From Burkholderia sp. PAMC 26561 (GTDB lineage Bacteria > Pseudomonadota > Gammaproteobacteria > Burkholderiales > Burkholderiaceae): a DNA stretch of 64,000 bases. The notes under the pieces were generated by a model. That model ran no database searches and was not told the origin of the DNA. It saw only the letters and a program-made list of their open reading frames with translations. The first letter of the stretch is position 1, and the number at the start of each line of letters is the position of its first letter. Positions 1 through 9,910 of the stretch are shown piece after piece. The position numbers and the translations under genes were made by a program. The stretch covers positions 496,001 through 560,000 of the forward strand of contig NZ_CP014308.1 in NCBI RefSeq assembly GCF_001557535.2, given 5' to 3'.

Positions 1-457
1 TTTGATGATTGCTTCGTCATGCTTGTGGTCAAGGGCAAGTCTCACGATGTCTCGCGCCACGGGACCAATATGCGCTTTTAACATGATCAATCGCTGCGGC
101 GAGAGTCCGCACTTTTTAGGGAACATCGGGATTTGTTGCGACCAGTTCGTCGAATTTTTGCAAGCGAGATTTCACGTCCTCGTCGGCCTTCATAACCGCA
201 GCCTTTTCTACTTCTAGGTCTGCGTCCCCGGTCACGAGTACCAGATTGCGAGCCGCTATAGTTCGGCGATCAATGGCTGTTCGAACGCTTTCAGCCATTT
301 TAACCCGAGCTTCAAAGCCATTGACATAGCTTGAAAATCGGTCATCAGCGCTGCTTAACGATTTCAACGAGATCCCGGAGACAATCATGACCAGCAGCGT
401 CAGGATACCGAATGCCCACGCAAGTTTCGCGCGAACCGTAAAGTTGTGGAGAGTCAT
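1..457 (-). pseudogene. Methyl-accepting chemotaxis protein, 5' part, broken and running off the window
   Basis: The first 113 codons encode a chemoreceptor N-terminus: a short cationic start, one membrane segment (about residues 10-30) and the start of a four-helix-bundle ligand domain. A TAA stop lies at 116-118. The same frame continues with chemoreceptor-like sequence (KVRTLAAAIDHVKSAY). Near base 67 the reading must shift by one base to keep the family sequence (GPVARDIVRLALDHKHDEA), which stays open to the window edge. The nonsense codon could be a G-to-T change of a GAA codon. The gene is therefore disrupted at two sites. The rest, including HAMP and signalling domains, lies outside, so it cannot be judged. 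Similar genes in this window are intact. Confidence 0.75.
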
Positions 458-887
458 TTGTATTTGTTTCCGTTGTCACAACGTTTGGTGACTCGTGGTT
501 GGGATTCAACACTGCTCGATTTAGCCGAGAGTCGCTACGCTTGCGCACTAAGTTGTTTAACGGCCAGATAAAACGTTACTTAAATAAATTTTATAAATTA
601 ACTTTGTACAAATAGCGACCTATAGGGGCGATTGGAATTCGGCCTTATTAGCACGGCGTGTGTGATCTCAAATTTGGAAGAAAATGCACTTCAATTGCGC
701 GAAAACCGTCATATTCGTATCCGAATTATAATTACTGGATAAAAATTAAACAGCGCAATAGAACGCTACCTTAATTGCTCCGTTCGTTGATCTGGATCAA
801 TTATCGTTAATCCGCAGTCAGTTCCCGACCACCGTTTTTTATGAAGTTTCATTCAGCAACGGGTAGGAACCGGGGTGCAGCCATGTA
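458..887. other. Intergenic region with an FNR-type site
   Basis: No gene is recognised in this 430-base AT-rich stretch. It separates the chemoreceptor start from the 3' end of the GGDEF-EAL gene, both on the minus strand, so it should hold the chemoreceptor promoter. The one clear element is the palindrome at 787-800. Confidence 0.5.
787..800. promoter_or_regulatory. Candidate FNR/Anr-family operator
   Basis: TTGATCTGGATCAA matches the FNR-family consensus TTGAT-N4-ATCAA perfectly. It lies about 330 bases upstream of the chemoreceptor start at 457. The match is seen directly; oxygen-responsive regulation is inference, and the distance is long for a direct activator site. Confidence 0.45.
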
Positions 888-2770
888 TTAACACGTCCCA
901 ATCCAAGTTTGCTTTTGCAGGAGAGCCCCGAACGTATCGGCGTCGACTGGTCGCGAAAACCAGTAGCCCTGCAGCTCGTCGCAGCCGTAGCGCAGCAGTT
1001 GGTCGCGCTGCTCGGCGGTCTCGACTCCCTCAGCGACGACCAATAAATCCAGTTTGTGGGCCATCGCGACAATTGCCTCGACGATAACGTGGCTGCTCGA
1101 TTGTGAGCCGAGCGCGCAAACGAACGCACGGTCTAGCTTGATGCGACGCACAGGGAATTGGCACAGGTACGCCAGGTTGGAGTAGCCGGTGCCGAAGTCG
1201 TCGATCGCAATGCTGATGCCAAGCGCTTTGAAGCTAGCGAGGATGCGAATGCTCTCTTCCGGGTTCTTCATCGACAGACTCTCCGTGATCTCCAGTTCCA
1301 GCTGCTCGGCGGCGATCCCGTGCTCGGCGAGCACCTGCGCAACGACCGATTCCAGCGCGGGATTATGGAACTGGCGCGCCGATACGTTGATAGCCATGCG
1401 CAGAGCCGGCAATCCGCTGCGCTGCCACGCAGCCGCCTGGGCGCAAGCCGTGCGCAGCACCCATTCGCCGATCTGCTCGATCCGCCCCAACTCTTCTGCA
1501 ATCGGGATGAATTCCATCGGAGGCACCAATCCGCGCGTGGGATGCTGCCAGCGCACCAACGCCTCTACGCCTCTACGCCGACAATGCGCCCACTGGCGAT
1601 CTCGATCTGCGGCTGGTAGTGCAACAGGAACTCGCCGCGGTGTAGTGCCTGCTTTAACTGAGTTTCGACATCCAGTCGCTCGCCGGCGTGCGAGGTCAGC
1701 TCAGGCGTGTAGCGCCGCACTCGGTTTCCACCGTCTTCTTTGGCGCCGTACATCGCGGCGTCGGCACGCTTAAGCAAGGTCGTCGCATCCTCCCCGTCCT
1801 GCGGATAGACGCTGTAGCCCAGACTGCATGTGACGGACACCTCGTGGTCAGCGACTCGCACCGGCTTGGCGACAACTCGTGAGAGACGGATGGTCAAGTC
1901 TGCGAGCGCGTTGGCAGACATGGGAGTGCGCAGCAACAGGACAAATTCGTCGCCACCAAGGCGAGCGAACGTGTCGCCTGAGCGCACCAAGCGGCGGATC
2001 CGCCGCGTCACGACCCGTAGCAGTTCGTCGCCGGCAGCGTGGCCGAGGCTATCGTTGACGAGCTTGAACCGGTCGAGATCGAGGAACAGCAGCGTGAGCG
2101 AGTGATCGCAGCGCTGCGCGAGCGTGATCGCCTGTTCAATCCGGTCCATTAACAGCGCCCGGTTTGGCAGACCGGTGAGCGTATCGTGCATCGCTTGGCG
2201 GCGCAGCTCCTGTTCGAAGCGTTGCCGCTCTTTTATTTCGAGATCCAGCCGTGCAACGGTGGCCTGCAGGCGGATTGCCGCCTCCGCCGCCTGCGCGTGA
2301 GCAGCTTGCAGCGCCACTTCGGCGGCCTTTTGCGTAGTGACCTCGTAGTTGATGCCCACAAGCCCGACGATCCGGCCGGCGTCGTCGCGCACTGCTACCT
2401 TGGTCGTAATCAGCCAGGCTTCTTCGTCGAGCAAGAGGTATCTGGCGTGCTCTTCGGAGTTAAGGAGCGGGCGCCCGTGTCTTAAAACTTCTTGTTCCTG
2501 TTGGTAGTAGACGCTCGCCAGTCCGAGCGGATAGAAATCGAAATCCGTCTTTCCAAGCAACTCGTCGGGGTTCGACACGCCCATGCCCCGTGCCACTGCC
2601 CCGTTGGCGAAGGTGAACCGGCCCTCCAAATCCTTCGCATAGATGCGATGCGGTACGTTCTCGGCAAGCGCACGCAGCAGGGTGTGTTCGAAGGCGTTGG
2701 AAGGCGCGCCCGTCGTATCGACAACCGCTGGTTTGGCACTGCGAAAATGCAGAGTAGGCGCAGTCATCAT
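888..2770 (-). pseudogene. PAS-GGDEF-EAL c-di-GMP protein split by an 8-bp tandem duplication in the EAL motif
   Basis: The first reading frame (2770 to 1565) carries a PAS domain (HRIYAKD, ELLGKTDFDFY) and a GGDEF domain with an intact active site (RLGGDEF). An RxxD inhibitory site (RSGD) lies five residues before GGDEF. It stops in the middle of the EAL signature (IVGVEA then TAG). The second frame (1559 to 888) carries the rest of the EAL domain with NVSARQF, ELEITES, DDFGTGYS, IKLDR and AEGVET, so the other phosphodiesterase residues are present. The break is an exact 8-base tandem repeat at 1561-1576; removing one copy restores VEALVRW. As it stands the gene can only make a PAS-GGDEF protein, likely a pure cyclase. 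ATG at 2770 is preferred; an in-frame start at 2806 is possible. Confidence 0.88.
1561..1576. repeat. 8-bp perfect tandem duplication causing a frameshift
   Basis: GCCTCTAC occurs twice head to tail (1561-1568 and 1569-1576) inside the EAL codons of the gene on the minus strand. Eight is not a multiple of three, so the extra copy shifts the frame; one copy would leave the gene open. Confidence 0.9.
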
Positions 2771-3274
2771 GGTTCCGCGCGCGCACCGAAATCGACAATC
2801 GACCATGGCACCAGGTCGATCGCGCGTCGGGACGACGAGTAAGCAATATGAAAAATCATTCTTTGAGGCCCCAAAGCCGGGTTAGCGAAATGCGCACGTC
2901 AGAAGAGCGCCCGTAATGCCTTTAACGGCATATTGCAAATTCTCTCCATGGGAAGAATCCCGATGGCATGTACTCATCTTGGCGACGTGATCCGGCACGC
3001 AGCGATTCACGACCATGGCTGAAACCGGTTTCCCGTTCCATTGCACGTCCCCAGAATCTAGGGATCGCGGAACTGCGCCCGCCGCTGTACGTTAAGAGCC
3101 GCGTCCCTCAGCGTCTCGGTCGCACCCGAGTACAGTATCAAGGCATCGGCGCGCTGGCGGAACAGCGTGGCGCCAGCGCCTGGCCTTGCTCCAGTCAAGC
3201 TCGCAGGTATGCATCGCAGTACTTCTCGTCTCGGTTACAGTCATCCTTTTGATTGCCTACTTTAAGTCCAATCC
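2771..3274. other. Unassigned stretch upstream of the GGDEF-EAL gene
   Basis: No gene can be named. The minus strand between about 3066 and 3215 stays open and has coding-like composition (ending QRRAQFRDP then stop), so it may be a relic, but I do not recognise a family. Confidence 0.3.
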
Positions 3275-3425
3275 ATGTGACGGCACACACTTATAAATTC
3301 GCGGTGTTCGGCAACGCCAATGTCCGCGAAACCGACCAGCACCTCGATATCGACGAGGATCATATTTGCCCTGACCCGACGATCACGGTCGAGCCAATCC
3401 GGTGGATGAGACTCGTGTCCAGCAG
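3275..3425 (-). pseudogene. CheW C-terminal relic
   Basis: On the minus strand, directly below the stop of the EAL-HDOD gene, one frame reads ANMILVDIEVLVGFADIGVAE. That closely matches the C-terminus of the CheW encoded at 4885-5441 (MLILVDIDNLISSADVGLPE). Just upstream, in another frame, LIHRIGS corresponds to FITGIGS of that CheW, so the scrap is also frameshifted. Only about the last 45 residues of a CheW remain. It has no start and is not expected to be functional. It suggests a second CheW copy was once paired with the genes above it. Confidence 0.65.
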
Positions 3426-4628
3426 TCACGACATCAGCACAGGAAGCTTCGCCGCAAACGCAGCACCAAGCGCGTGGCTTTGCTCTAGCGCAGTGTCGTA
3501 ACGCCCCGCCTCAAGGTGCTCAGCAATCGAAAGCAAGTTCCCCAATTTTCCGTGATGATCGATGATCGCCGTCTGAATCGTCGCGCCCACAGGCAAGTCC
3601 GTGACGAAGGCCTTTACATCGACACCCTGCGAAACGTGCGCTAACGAAAGCATGCCCGACAGATAGGCCGCTTGCCGAAAGCGGTCATCTGCAGGCGTCA
3701 ATTCCTGGGCCGCCAATTCCATGAAGCCCGCTCGCCGCTCAACGAGTCGCACGAGCGGATCGATCTCCGAGGATAGGCTAGTTGCGCTTCCGTACAAGAG
3801 GAGACAGCACCACCGCATCAACTGCCGGCTGCCGACGACGGAAAGTGCCTGCCTGATCGAGGTGATGGGTGTCCCGCGCGCCTGAGGCCGAGTGCTGCTA
3901 TTGGCCAAGCGAAGTAACTGGACAACGAGCGTTGGCGCATTTTTCAGCGCTTGCTCCAAGTCAGCGTCACTCGCTTCGTCCGTCAGCAACTGAAGCACAC
4001 GAAGTACCGATCCGAAAGATAAATGGGATCTTTTCACAGCCAACAATTGCGGCTTGGCAAAATAAAAACCCTGAAACAGATCGCACCCGGCGCGCATGGC
4101 AGCTTCGTGTTCGGTGCGTTGCTCCACCTTTTCTGCGAGCACCAGTTTCCCGGCGCGCTTGAGCTGAACGACCATGGCCGCGACCTCGCCCATTGCAATG
4201 TACGGCCAGTCGAGCTTGACGATGTCAACGTGGGTCAGGAACTCGCTCAAAGCTGGCGTGATCTCGCGGACGTCGTCTAGAGCGATGCGGAAGCCGACCT
4301 GACGCAGCGCATCGCATCGCGCGCCTAATTCGGGCGTCAGTTCCGTATCCTCCAACACTTCCAGGACAAACCGGGAAGCGGGCAGCAGGTTGATCAGGTC
4401 AGAAAACAGGAACTCGTCGGTACAATTCAGAAAGCCTTCCACGTCGCCGAGCACCGACTCGATTCCAACGACCCCTAAGACGCGTTTCACCACCATCGTG
4501 GTGCATGCGAAGCCGTCGTGAATACCCGCCACGCCGCTCCGGCAATCGCGAAAGAGAAGCTCCTGCGCGACGACCGCACCGCGCCGATCCAATATCGGCT
4601 GACGGGCCACAAACACATCATTTTCCAT
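3426..4628 (-). CDS. EAL-HDOD signalling protein (degenerate EAL)
   Basis: A 400-residue protein of the EAL-HDOD type (YuxH-like), joining an EAL-fold half (about residues 1-200) to an HDOD half (about 200-390). The EAL half opens with VFVARQPILDRRG, typical of this family. The motif reads QELLFR instead of EAL, NVS is replaced by NCTDEF, and DDFG by DDVRE. Some acidic residues remain (EVLED, AEKVE), but the metal site is incomplete, so it is probably a non-catalytic c-di-GMP or protein-interaction module. The HDOD half has the usual helix-rich pattern (LEQALKNAPTLVVQLLRLANSS). The start at 4628 (MENDVFVARQ) fits the family; an upstream in-frame start at 4679 adds residues unlike the family. 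It lies between CheW and a CheW relic on the same strand. Confidence 0.85.
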   Translation of the reverse strand: MENDVFVARQPILDRRGAVVAQELLFRDCRSGVAGIHDGFACTTMVVKRVLGVVGIESVLGDVEGFLNCTDEFLFSDLINLLPASRFVLEVLEDTELTPELGARCDALRQVGFRIALDDVREITPALSEFLTHVDIVKLDWPYIAMGEVAAMVVQLKRAGKLVLAEKVEQRTEHEAAMRAGCDLFQGFYFAKPQLLAVKRSHLSFGSVLRVLQLLTDEASDADLEQALKNAPTLVVQLLRLANSSTRPQARGTPITSIRQALSVVGSRQLMRWCCLLLYGSATSLSSEIDPLVRLVERRAGFMELAAQELTPADDRFRQAAYLSGMLSLAHVSQGVDVKAFVTDLPVGATIQTAIIDHHGKLGNLLSIAEHLEAGRYDTALEQSHALGAAFAAKLPVLMS

Positions 4629-4884
4629 ATCCGTTCCACGCAGTACACATCGCATATCGCCAGTGCCACGGGCGAACACCCTTCACGCTGACAAGTCCGG
4701 GAACCTTAAGCGCACTATGTGACGCGGCGGCTTAAACTCGGAGCCTGGCGTCTTCTCGGTAGAAAGCTGGGCCATCAGGCTGTGATGGGAACGTCAACCG
4801 GCAAGACGGCCCTACGCGTTCCTCTGGGCTGTCGCGAAGATGCTTGGGGACGCTTCGTCCCCAAGCCAGTCCAAACCTATACGC

Positions 4885-5441
4885 TCAATGCAATTCCATC
4901 TCGGGCAAGCCAACATCTGCCGAAGAAATCAAGTTGTCGATATCGACGAGAATAAGCATCCGTTCATGACCGACGCCAGGCGCCGAACCGATACCCGTGA
5001 TGAAGCCAACATCGGCTGCGGCGCTGAGTTCCGGAACGGGGCTAATCTGCCCGCTATCCAAAGCGAGTACGTCGCTGACTGAATCCACCACGACGCCGAC
5101 GACACGCTTGCCGACATTCACCACAATGACGACGGTAAGCTCATCGTATTTCACCGACTTGAGATTAAATTTGATCCTCAGATCCAGGATCGGGGTGATA
5201 ACGCCCCGTAGATTGATCACCCCTTTGATAAAAGCAGGGGCGTTTGCGATGCTGGTCGGGGGTCATACGAGCGAATCTCCTGAACGTGCAGGATCTCGAT
5301 GCCGTACTCCTCGGCCCCCAGATTAAAAATCAGGAACTCGCCAGCCGTGTGGGACGCAGCCACCTGGGGCTGTTCCCCCGCTTGCGCGGAGGACACTGCC
5401 GACGCCGTTGCGGCGCTGACGCTCTCTTGAATCGCTTCCAT
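4885..5441 (-). pseudogene. cheW: CheW coupling protein, single-base frameshift
   Basis: CheW links chemoreceptors to the CheA kinase. The N-terminal part (FLIFNLGAEEYGIEILHVQEI) is in one frame and runs out at 5217. The rest (INLRGVITPILDLRIKFN to the end at 4885) is in another. Around 5250-5262 the expected RIANAPAFIKGVINLRG is recovered only by shifting one base, so a single base seems to be missing. ATG at 5441 is chosen because GGAGG lies eight bases before it; another start at 5492 overlaps the chemoreceptor 3' end. It directly follows the chemoreceptor on the same strand, so the two are likely co-transcribed. Either the gene is dead or there is a sequencing error. Confidence 0.85.
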
Positions 5442-5476
5442 GATCGGGTCCTCCGTGTATGCATTGTTAGCCAGGT

Positions 5477-7198
5477 TCAAAACGTTTCCCACGCGGCCGT
5501 CTCAGGCGCGGCTTGCCTAGTAGGGGCGAGGCTAGCAGGTGCGGTGGGCCGCTTGGTCGCGATCGAGCTGCGCTTGAGGCTCGACGGGCTTGGACGCTTG
5601 GCAAGCGTGGTGCGTACCGGTGCGCTCAAGGCGTGCCCGTGCGACGCCGCTCCATCAAGACGAAAGAAGGAAATCGATTCGTTTAATTGCCGACCCTGAT
5701 CTTCCAGGGATTGCGAAGCGGCCGCTGCTTCTTCCACGAGCGCCGCGTTTTGTTGCGTCACTTCGTCCATCTGCGTAATGGCCTGATTGACCTGCTCGAT
5801 CCCGCGACTTTGTTCCCCGGAGGCCGCTGCGATCTCTTGCATGATGTCGGTTACGCGCGCGACTGCTTGAGTCACTTCGGCCATCGTTTTGCCGGCGTCC
5901 TCGGCCAGCACCGAGCCATCCCGGACCTTTTGTCCCGACGTCGCAATCAAGTCCTTGATGTCCTTGGCGGCACTCGATGAGCGTTGTGCCAGATTACGCA
6001 CTTCGCTGGCTACGACAGCGAACCCCCGTCCCTGTTCACCGGCGCGTGCTGCTTCAACTGCCGCGTTCAACGCCAAAATGTTGGTTTGGAACGCGATCCC
6101 TTCAATAATCCCAGTTATATCCCCAATCTTGGTTGAGCTTTGATTGATGTCTGCCATCGTAGCGACTACCTGGCTGACGACCGCATTGCCTTTCTGAGCC
6201 ACGCTTGATGCAGTAGCTGCCAGCCCGCTGGCCTGTTGCGCGCTTTCGGAATTCTGCTTCACAGCCGAAGTGAGTTCTTCCATGCTGGCTGCCGTTTCTT
6301 CCAGTGCCGCCGCTTGTTCTTCGGTGCGCGAAGACAGATCCACGTTGCCTGCCGCGATCTGGCTCGACCCGCTTGCAATGCTCTCGGCAGCGCTGCGAAC
6401 CTGACCGATCAGCTTGACCAGACTTCCTTGCATCTCGCCCATGGACGCCAGCACACTGCCCGCAGGTGCTTGATGCGCGCCCGGCACAGGACTCAAGTCG
6501 CCGCTGGCAACGCGCTGCGTGACCTCTCTCAACACATCGGGCTCGGCCCCCAACGCACGCATCAACGTGCGTAGCAGCAGAACGCCCAAGCCTGCGCTCA
6601 GGACCACCGCAATCACAATGAACGAAACCATCAGCCAGAAAGCGTTTGAGCTGGCTGCATCGTTCGCTTCGCGCAGATCATGGCTGAGTTTTTCGTTGTA
6701 ATCGTTATGACTATCGAAGGCCGTCTTGAGGGCATTGGATGCATTGCTCAGCACGCCACCATTCGCAATCATCGACTTGGCATCATCCGTGTCGCCCGCC
6801 CGCATATTGTCGAAGAAGCTTGTCCGTAATAGCAGGTAGGTCGCGAACGCTGCCTTGTCTGCCTGCAGGAGTTTCCGGTCAGTGTCATCAGAGATGTCGT
6901 CCCGTTCGTAGGTCGCAAGGTGCTGATCGACACTCTTATCCATCTTGGCAAATTCCTGCTCCGTCGAGGCACGGGTGGTCTTATCAGCACTCACCAAGTA
7001 TATGTAAGCCAGTCGGCGCAGGCTACTGACGTTATCCTTCGCAGCATTGATCTCTTTGACGCTCGGGATAATATTCACCTGAACATATTCGAAACGCTGC
7101 TGCGCCTGACTGAGCCGCCAAAGACCGAAGCCCCCCACTACAATCAAAGCGAAAAGCGCGACGCCCAGCGTGAAGATGAGCCGTTTCCTGATAGTCAT
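5477..7198 (-). CDS. Methyl-accepting chemotaxis protein with C-terminal WETF tail
   Basis: A full-length chemoreceptor of 573 residues from the ATG at 7198 ([13 protein letters not shown]). It has a first membrane helix (about 7-29), a periplasmic four-helix bundle (to about 190), a second membrane helix ([19 protein letters not shown]), a HAMP region ([10 protein letters not shown]) and the cytoplasmic signalling hairpin with the conserved tip ([20 protein letters not shown]). Methylation-type helices flank the tip. It ends in AAWETF, which resembles the NWETF tail that tethers CheR and CheB in high-abundance receptors. No other chemoreceptor in this window has that tail. CheW follows immediately. 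An FNR-type palindrome lies about 70 bases upstream of the start. Confidence 0.95.
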   Translation of the reverse strand: MTIRKRLIFTLGVALFALIVVGGFGLWRLSQAQQRFEYVQVNIIPSVKEINAAKDNVSSLRRLAYIYLVSADKTTRASTEQEFAKMDKSVDQHLATYERDDISDDTDRKLLQADKAAFATYLLLRTSFFDNMRAGDTDDAKSMIANGGVLSNASNALKTAFDSHNDYNEKLSHDLREANDAASSNAFWLMVSFIVIAVVLSAGLGVLLLRTLMRALGAEPDVLREVTQRVASGDLSPVPGAHQAPAGSVLASMGEMQGSLVKLIGQVRSAAESIASGSSQIAAGNVDLSSRTEEQAAALEETAASMEELTSAVKQNSESAQQASGLAATASSVAQKGNAVVSQVVATMADINQSSTKIGDITGIIEGIAFQTNILALNAAVEAARAGEQGRGFAVVASEVRNLAQRSSSAAKDIKDLIATSGQKVRDGSVLAEDAGKTMAEVTQAVARVTDIMQEIAAASGEQSRGIEQVNQAITQMDEVTQQNAALVEEAAAASQSLEDQGRQLNESISFFRLDGAASHGHALSAPVRTTLAKRPSPSSLKRSSIATKRPTAPASLAPTRQAAPETAAWETF

Positions 7199-7267
7199 AA
7201 ACGTTCCGAAGTTAAAAATATTTAGATGATCCAAAATCTGGACGGGTCTAGTAGTTAATGTCTTACT

Positions 7268-7281
7268 TTGATCTTGATCAA
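7268..7281. promoter_or_regulatory. Candidate FNR/Anr-family operator upstream of the chemoreceptor
   Basis: TTGATCTTGATCAA is a perfect match to TTGAT-N4-ATCAA, and the palindrome extends by one base on each side. It is centred about 75 bases upstream of the chemoreceptor ATG at 7198, a plausible position for FNR-type activation. Regulation by oxygen is inferred from the motif only. Confidence 0.55.
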
Positions 7282-7289
7282 AGAATCGT

Positions 7290-8127
7290 CGTAAAATGCC
7301 AGATGCAATTAATTTTTTTTAATTTGTCCTCACAGTACTGGCCCTTTAATTCCAGGCAAAATTTCATCTCAACTTGATTTGATATCAGCGCGCAGGCATA
7401 CAGCCGTTTTTTCAATCGGACCCCAATATTATTGCCTTAGGTATCTCGTTGTTAACGACCATAAAAGGGATTGCAGCAGGTATACCAAGGGTTTTCATTT
7501 TCAATGGCTGAGGTTTTCAGAATTTGACGAATGTGAGAGGGTTCGACGTAATCTGCCATTTAGCACACTAAGCCCACAATAGCTGCGCACAAACCCCATC
7601 ACGACCGTCTAGCCGTCCATTAGCGTTAGGTTATGAGGGTGCATTCTGAACTGGGGTGCCCGCCGGTGATAAAGAGCACCCCAATGGGCGCGGACTGGTC
7701 TGAATGCATCTCCAATTTACAGCTTTAGTGGCGCGGTGCTTCTGTGAGGCAACCTATTCTTTCTCGCTACACCGTTTTTCAGTTAATTTTCCGATTCGCT
7801 TATTTTCCAACCGTTCATCAAAAAAAAGCGCATCGTATAAGAAGAATATCAATCGAAACCTTCTGCGCCAAGGTTTTAGCCATTGGCCGTCGTGGCCGGG
7901 CTTTTTTTAAAGGTCTTGCCCCACGCCCGTGTGCCGGGGCAAAAAAATACTGGAATACCGCGTCAACGATTCTCGTGCGCTTGCTTCGTCAAACCATAAG
8001 TAGTCAGCCTTGCAGAAAGTACGTGAGGCTCCGCTGGGTTAGGCAATGCAGTTAGTTGGTTAGTAACACAACTCCCAGAAAGAATATCGATCTGATTAAC
8101 ATCCTGGGAGTTTCGGAGCGGTCGCCG
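7290..8127. other. Long non-coding stretch before the IS5-family scrap
   Basis: No gene is recognised. A 7-bp inverted repeat (GGGGTGC at 7653-7659, GCACCCC at 7676-7682) lies in a GC-rich patch. A second one (ACTCCCAG at 8071-8078, CTGGGAGT at 8104-8111) sits just before the transposase start and may belong to the end of the element. GC-rich hairpin-like sequence with T and A runs at about 7880-7950 does not give a convincing terminator in either direction. Confidence 0.3.
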
Positions 8128-8860
8128 ATGAGCACGCCTGATTTTTTTCGTAGTCGCCTGGACTCGATGATTGATCTTCGTCACCCGCTCGCTGTGTTGG
8201 CGACGAGGATGTCGTGGGCGTCGATCGAAGCGACGCTCGCGCCGATTTTAGAGCGGCGTTCACGCGACGGGCCGGGTGAGCGAAGCGGTGGATTTGTTTG
8301 GAGTGAACTCGCTGGAGCTTGCCGGCGGCGTCAGTGCCGCAGGACGTCCCCGTTTGTCCACGCGGCTGATGGTGGGTCTGCTGTATCTGAAACATGCATA
8401 CAACGAAAGTGTCGACTCGGTGTGCGAGCGCTGGGCACAGGACGTGTACTTCCAGTTCTTCTGTGGCGAAGAGTACTTTCAGCCGCGTCTGCCGTGCGAT
8501 CCAACCAATTTAGTGCGCTTTCGTCAGGCCTTGGGCGAGGCCGGTGTCGAGGAATTGCTAGCGACGACTATCGCGGCCGCTGTGCAGATGAAGGCGGTGA
8601 CGCCTGCCGAATTCGAACGCGTGATTGTTGATACAACGGTGCAGGAGAAAGCCATTGCTTACCCGAGCGACAGCCGCCTGCTCGAGGTGGCGCGTGCCAA
8701 GCTTGTGCAACTGGCGCAACGAGCCGGACTCACACTCAAACAGACTTATGCACGCGAAGGCCCGCAACTGCGTTGTCGTGCGGGCGGCTATGCGCACGCA
8801 AAACAATTCAAGCGCTTACGCGGCGTGCTCAAGCGCCAGCGAAAAATAGTGGCTGCTCGC
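8128..8860 (+). pseudogene. IS5-family transposase, frameshifted and 3'-truncated
   Basis: The N-terminus (MSTPDFFRSRLDSMIDLRHP) is in one frame. Near 8270 the reading passes to a second frame (AVDLFGVNSLELAGG, then VDTTVQEKAIAYPSDSRLLE and GGYAHAKQFKRLRGVLKRQRKI), the usual series of an IS5-family DDE transposase with the first catalytic Asp in VDTT. After about 8860 the family sequence stops and different sequence begins, so the C-terminal third with the last catalytic residue is missing. Frameshift plus truncation make it inactive. The family is assigned from memory of the motif series. Confidence 0.75.
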
Positions 8861-8894
8861 TCTCTAGCATCGACCAGCGGAAATCATCCTATGA

Positions 8895-9746
8895 CTCAGG
8901 GCCATCAGCATTGCTCCCGACCACAATAAGGCTCATCTGTCGAAGGGGCAAAAGGCATTCAACACGCTGATCAAGCAGATCGAAAAGCGGCGTGCCCGGC
9001 TGAGTGCCTGGGAGGCTGCAATGCCTGCCTTCCATCGGAAATACCTTAGCGAGTTCGCGCCCCTTGAGCAAACTTCCATCGACTTGCGTACCAAGCTCGT
9101 TTATCGCCTGGACCAAACATACGATATGAAGGGGCTGACCAAATCCGAGCGGCGCACGATTGCCGACCTGATCAGCGACTTGGCGGGGGAGTTGGTCGCC
9201 GAGAGCGATGATCCGGAGCTTAAGACGATTTACAACCGTTACAGCGAATCTGACTTTGACAGTGAAGCTGCCGCCAAGTTTGATGATAGAACGCCGCGCG
9301 AAACGAAAAAAGGACCCCTAAACAACTCGCTGCAGAGGCACGAGAACAAGCGGAGCAGGCAGAGCTCAGCTTATCGATTCGCGAGGTCTACCGAAAACTA
9401 GCCAGCGCTCTTCATCCTGATCGACCAAAGCGCCATCAACAACATCGGCGAAGACCGGTTGAAACACTACAACAAGATACTAAAGGAACAGGTCGGTGAA
9501 CTCGACCACGAAATCCTGCATGTCGAGAACGGATTCAAGCACAGCTACGGAATTCCACCCTTCATCGACGTGTCGCCCGGCACCATCATGCGCAATCTTG
9601 CCTCTGATATCTTCTCGCTGCAGGAGAGCCTCCACGCCCTTGAACATGACCTGCTCGTATTCGAAGACATCAAGCAACTGAAGGAATGGCTAAAGATTGT
9701 GAAGCGGTCATTGGCCGCGCCGCGTGACGACGATATGCCGTTTTAG
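8895..9746 (+). pseudogene. DnaJ-type (J-domain) protein relic with frameshift and internal deletion
   Basis: Downstream of the IS5 scrap, one frame reads SIAPDHNKAHLSKGQKAFN and continues as a helix-rich acidic protein to about 9310. Another frame then gives KQLAAEAREQAEQAELS and REVYRKLASALHPD, the helix II and HPD motif of a J domain. Right after HPD the sequence jumps into a third frame (IDQSAINNIGEDRLKHYNKI) that runs to the stop at 9746. J domains need more residues after HPD, so a segment seems to have been deleted, the ends joining at GATCGA. The 5' end is lost at the IS scrap. It resembles large J-domain proteins of Burkholderia whose J domain lies mid-protein. Not functional as written. 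Confidence 0.6.
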
Positions 9747-9910
9747 CGGACCGCTGATCCTCACGCTTCCTTCGTAGTGTGGAGAAAACACCGCTTACGT
9801 TGATTTTCTGGTCCTGCTGCATTCAAGCGGTGTCTTTGACCGGTCGTGATCGACCCATTAGCCGGATCGGGCCCACAGGGCCTCAACGCCCGCTTCCGGT
9901 TCAATTGCTG

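Noticed and set aside
3066..3215. Coding-like minus-strand stretch
   Set aside because: Composition is suggestive but no family or start can be named.
5244..6574. Long open frames antisense to the chemoreceptor gene (also at 40822-41991, 56490-57286, 58527-59971)
   Set aside because: They mirror the repetitive, GC-rich codon pattern of chemoreceptor helices; no ribosome sites or family features.
7653..7682. Hairpin as a terminator
   Set aside because: 7-bp stem without a T run and no gene ending before it on either strand.
7880..7950. GC-rich palindromes with T or A runs as terminators
   Set aside because: The runs are on the wrong side of the stems, or the stems are only four bases.
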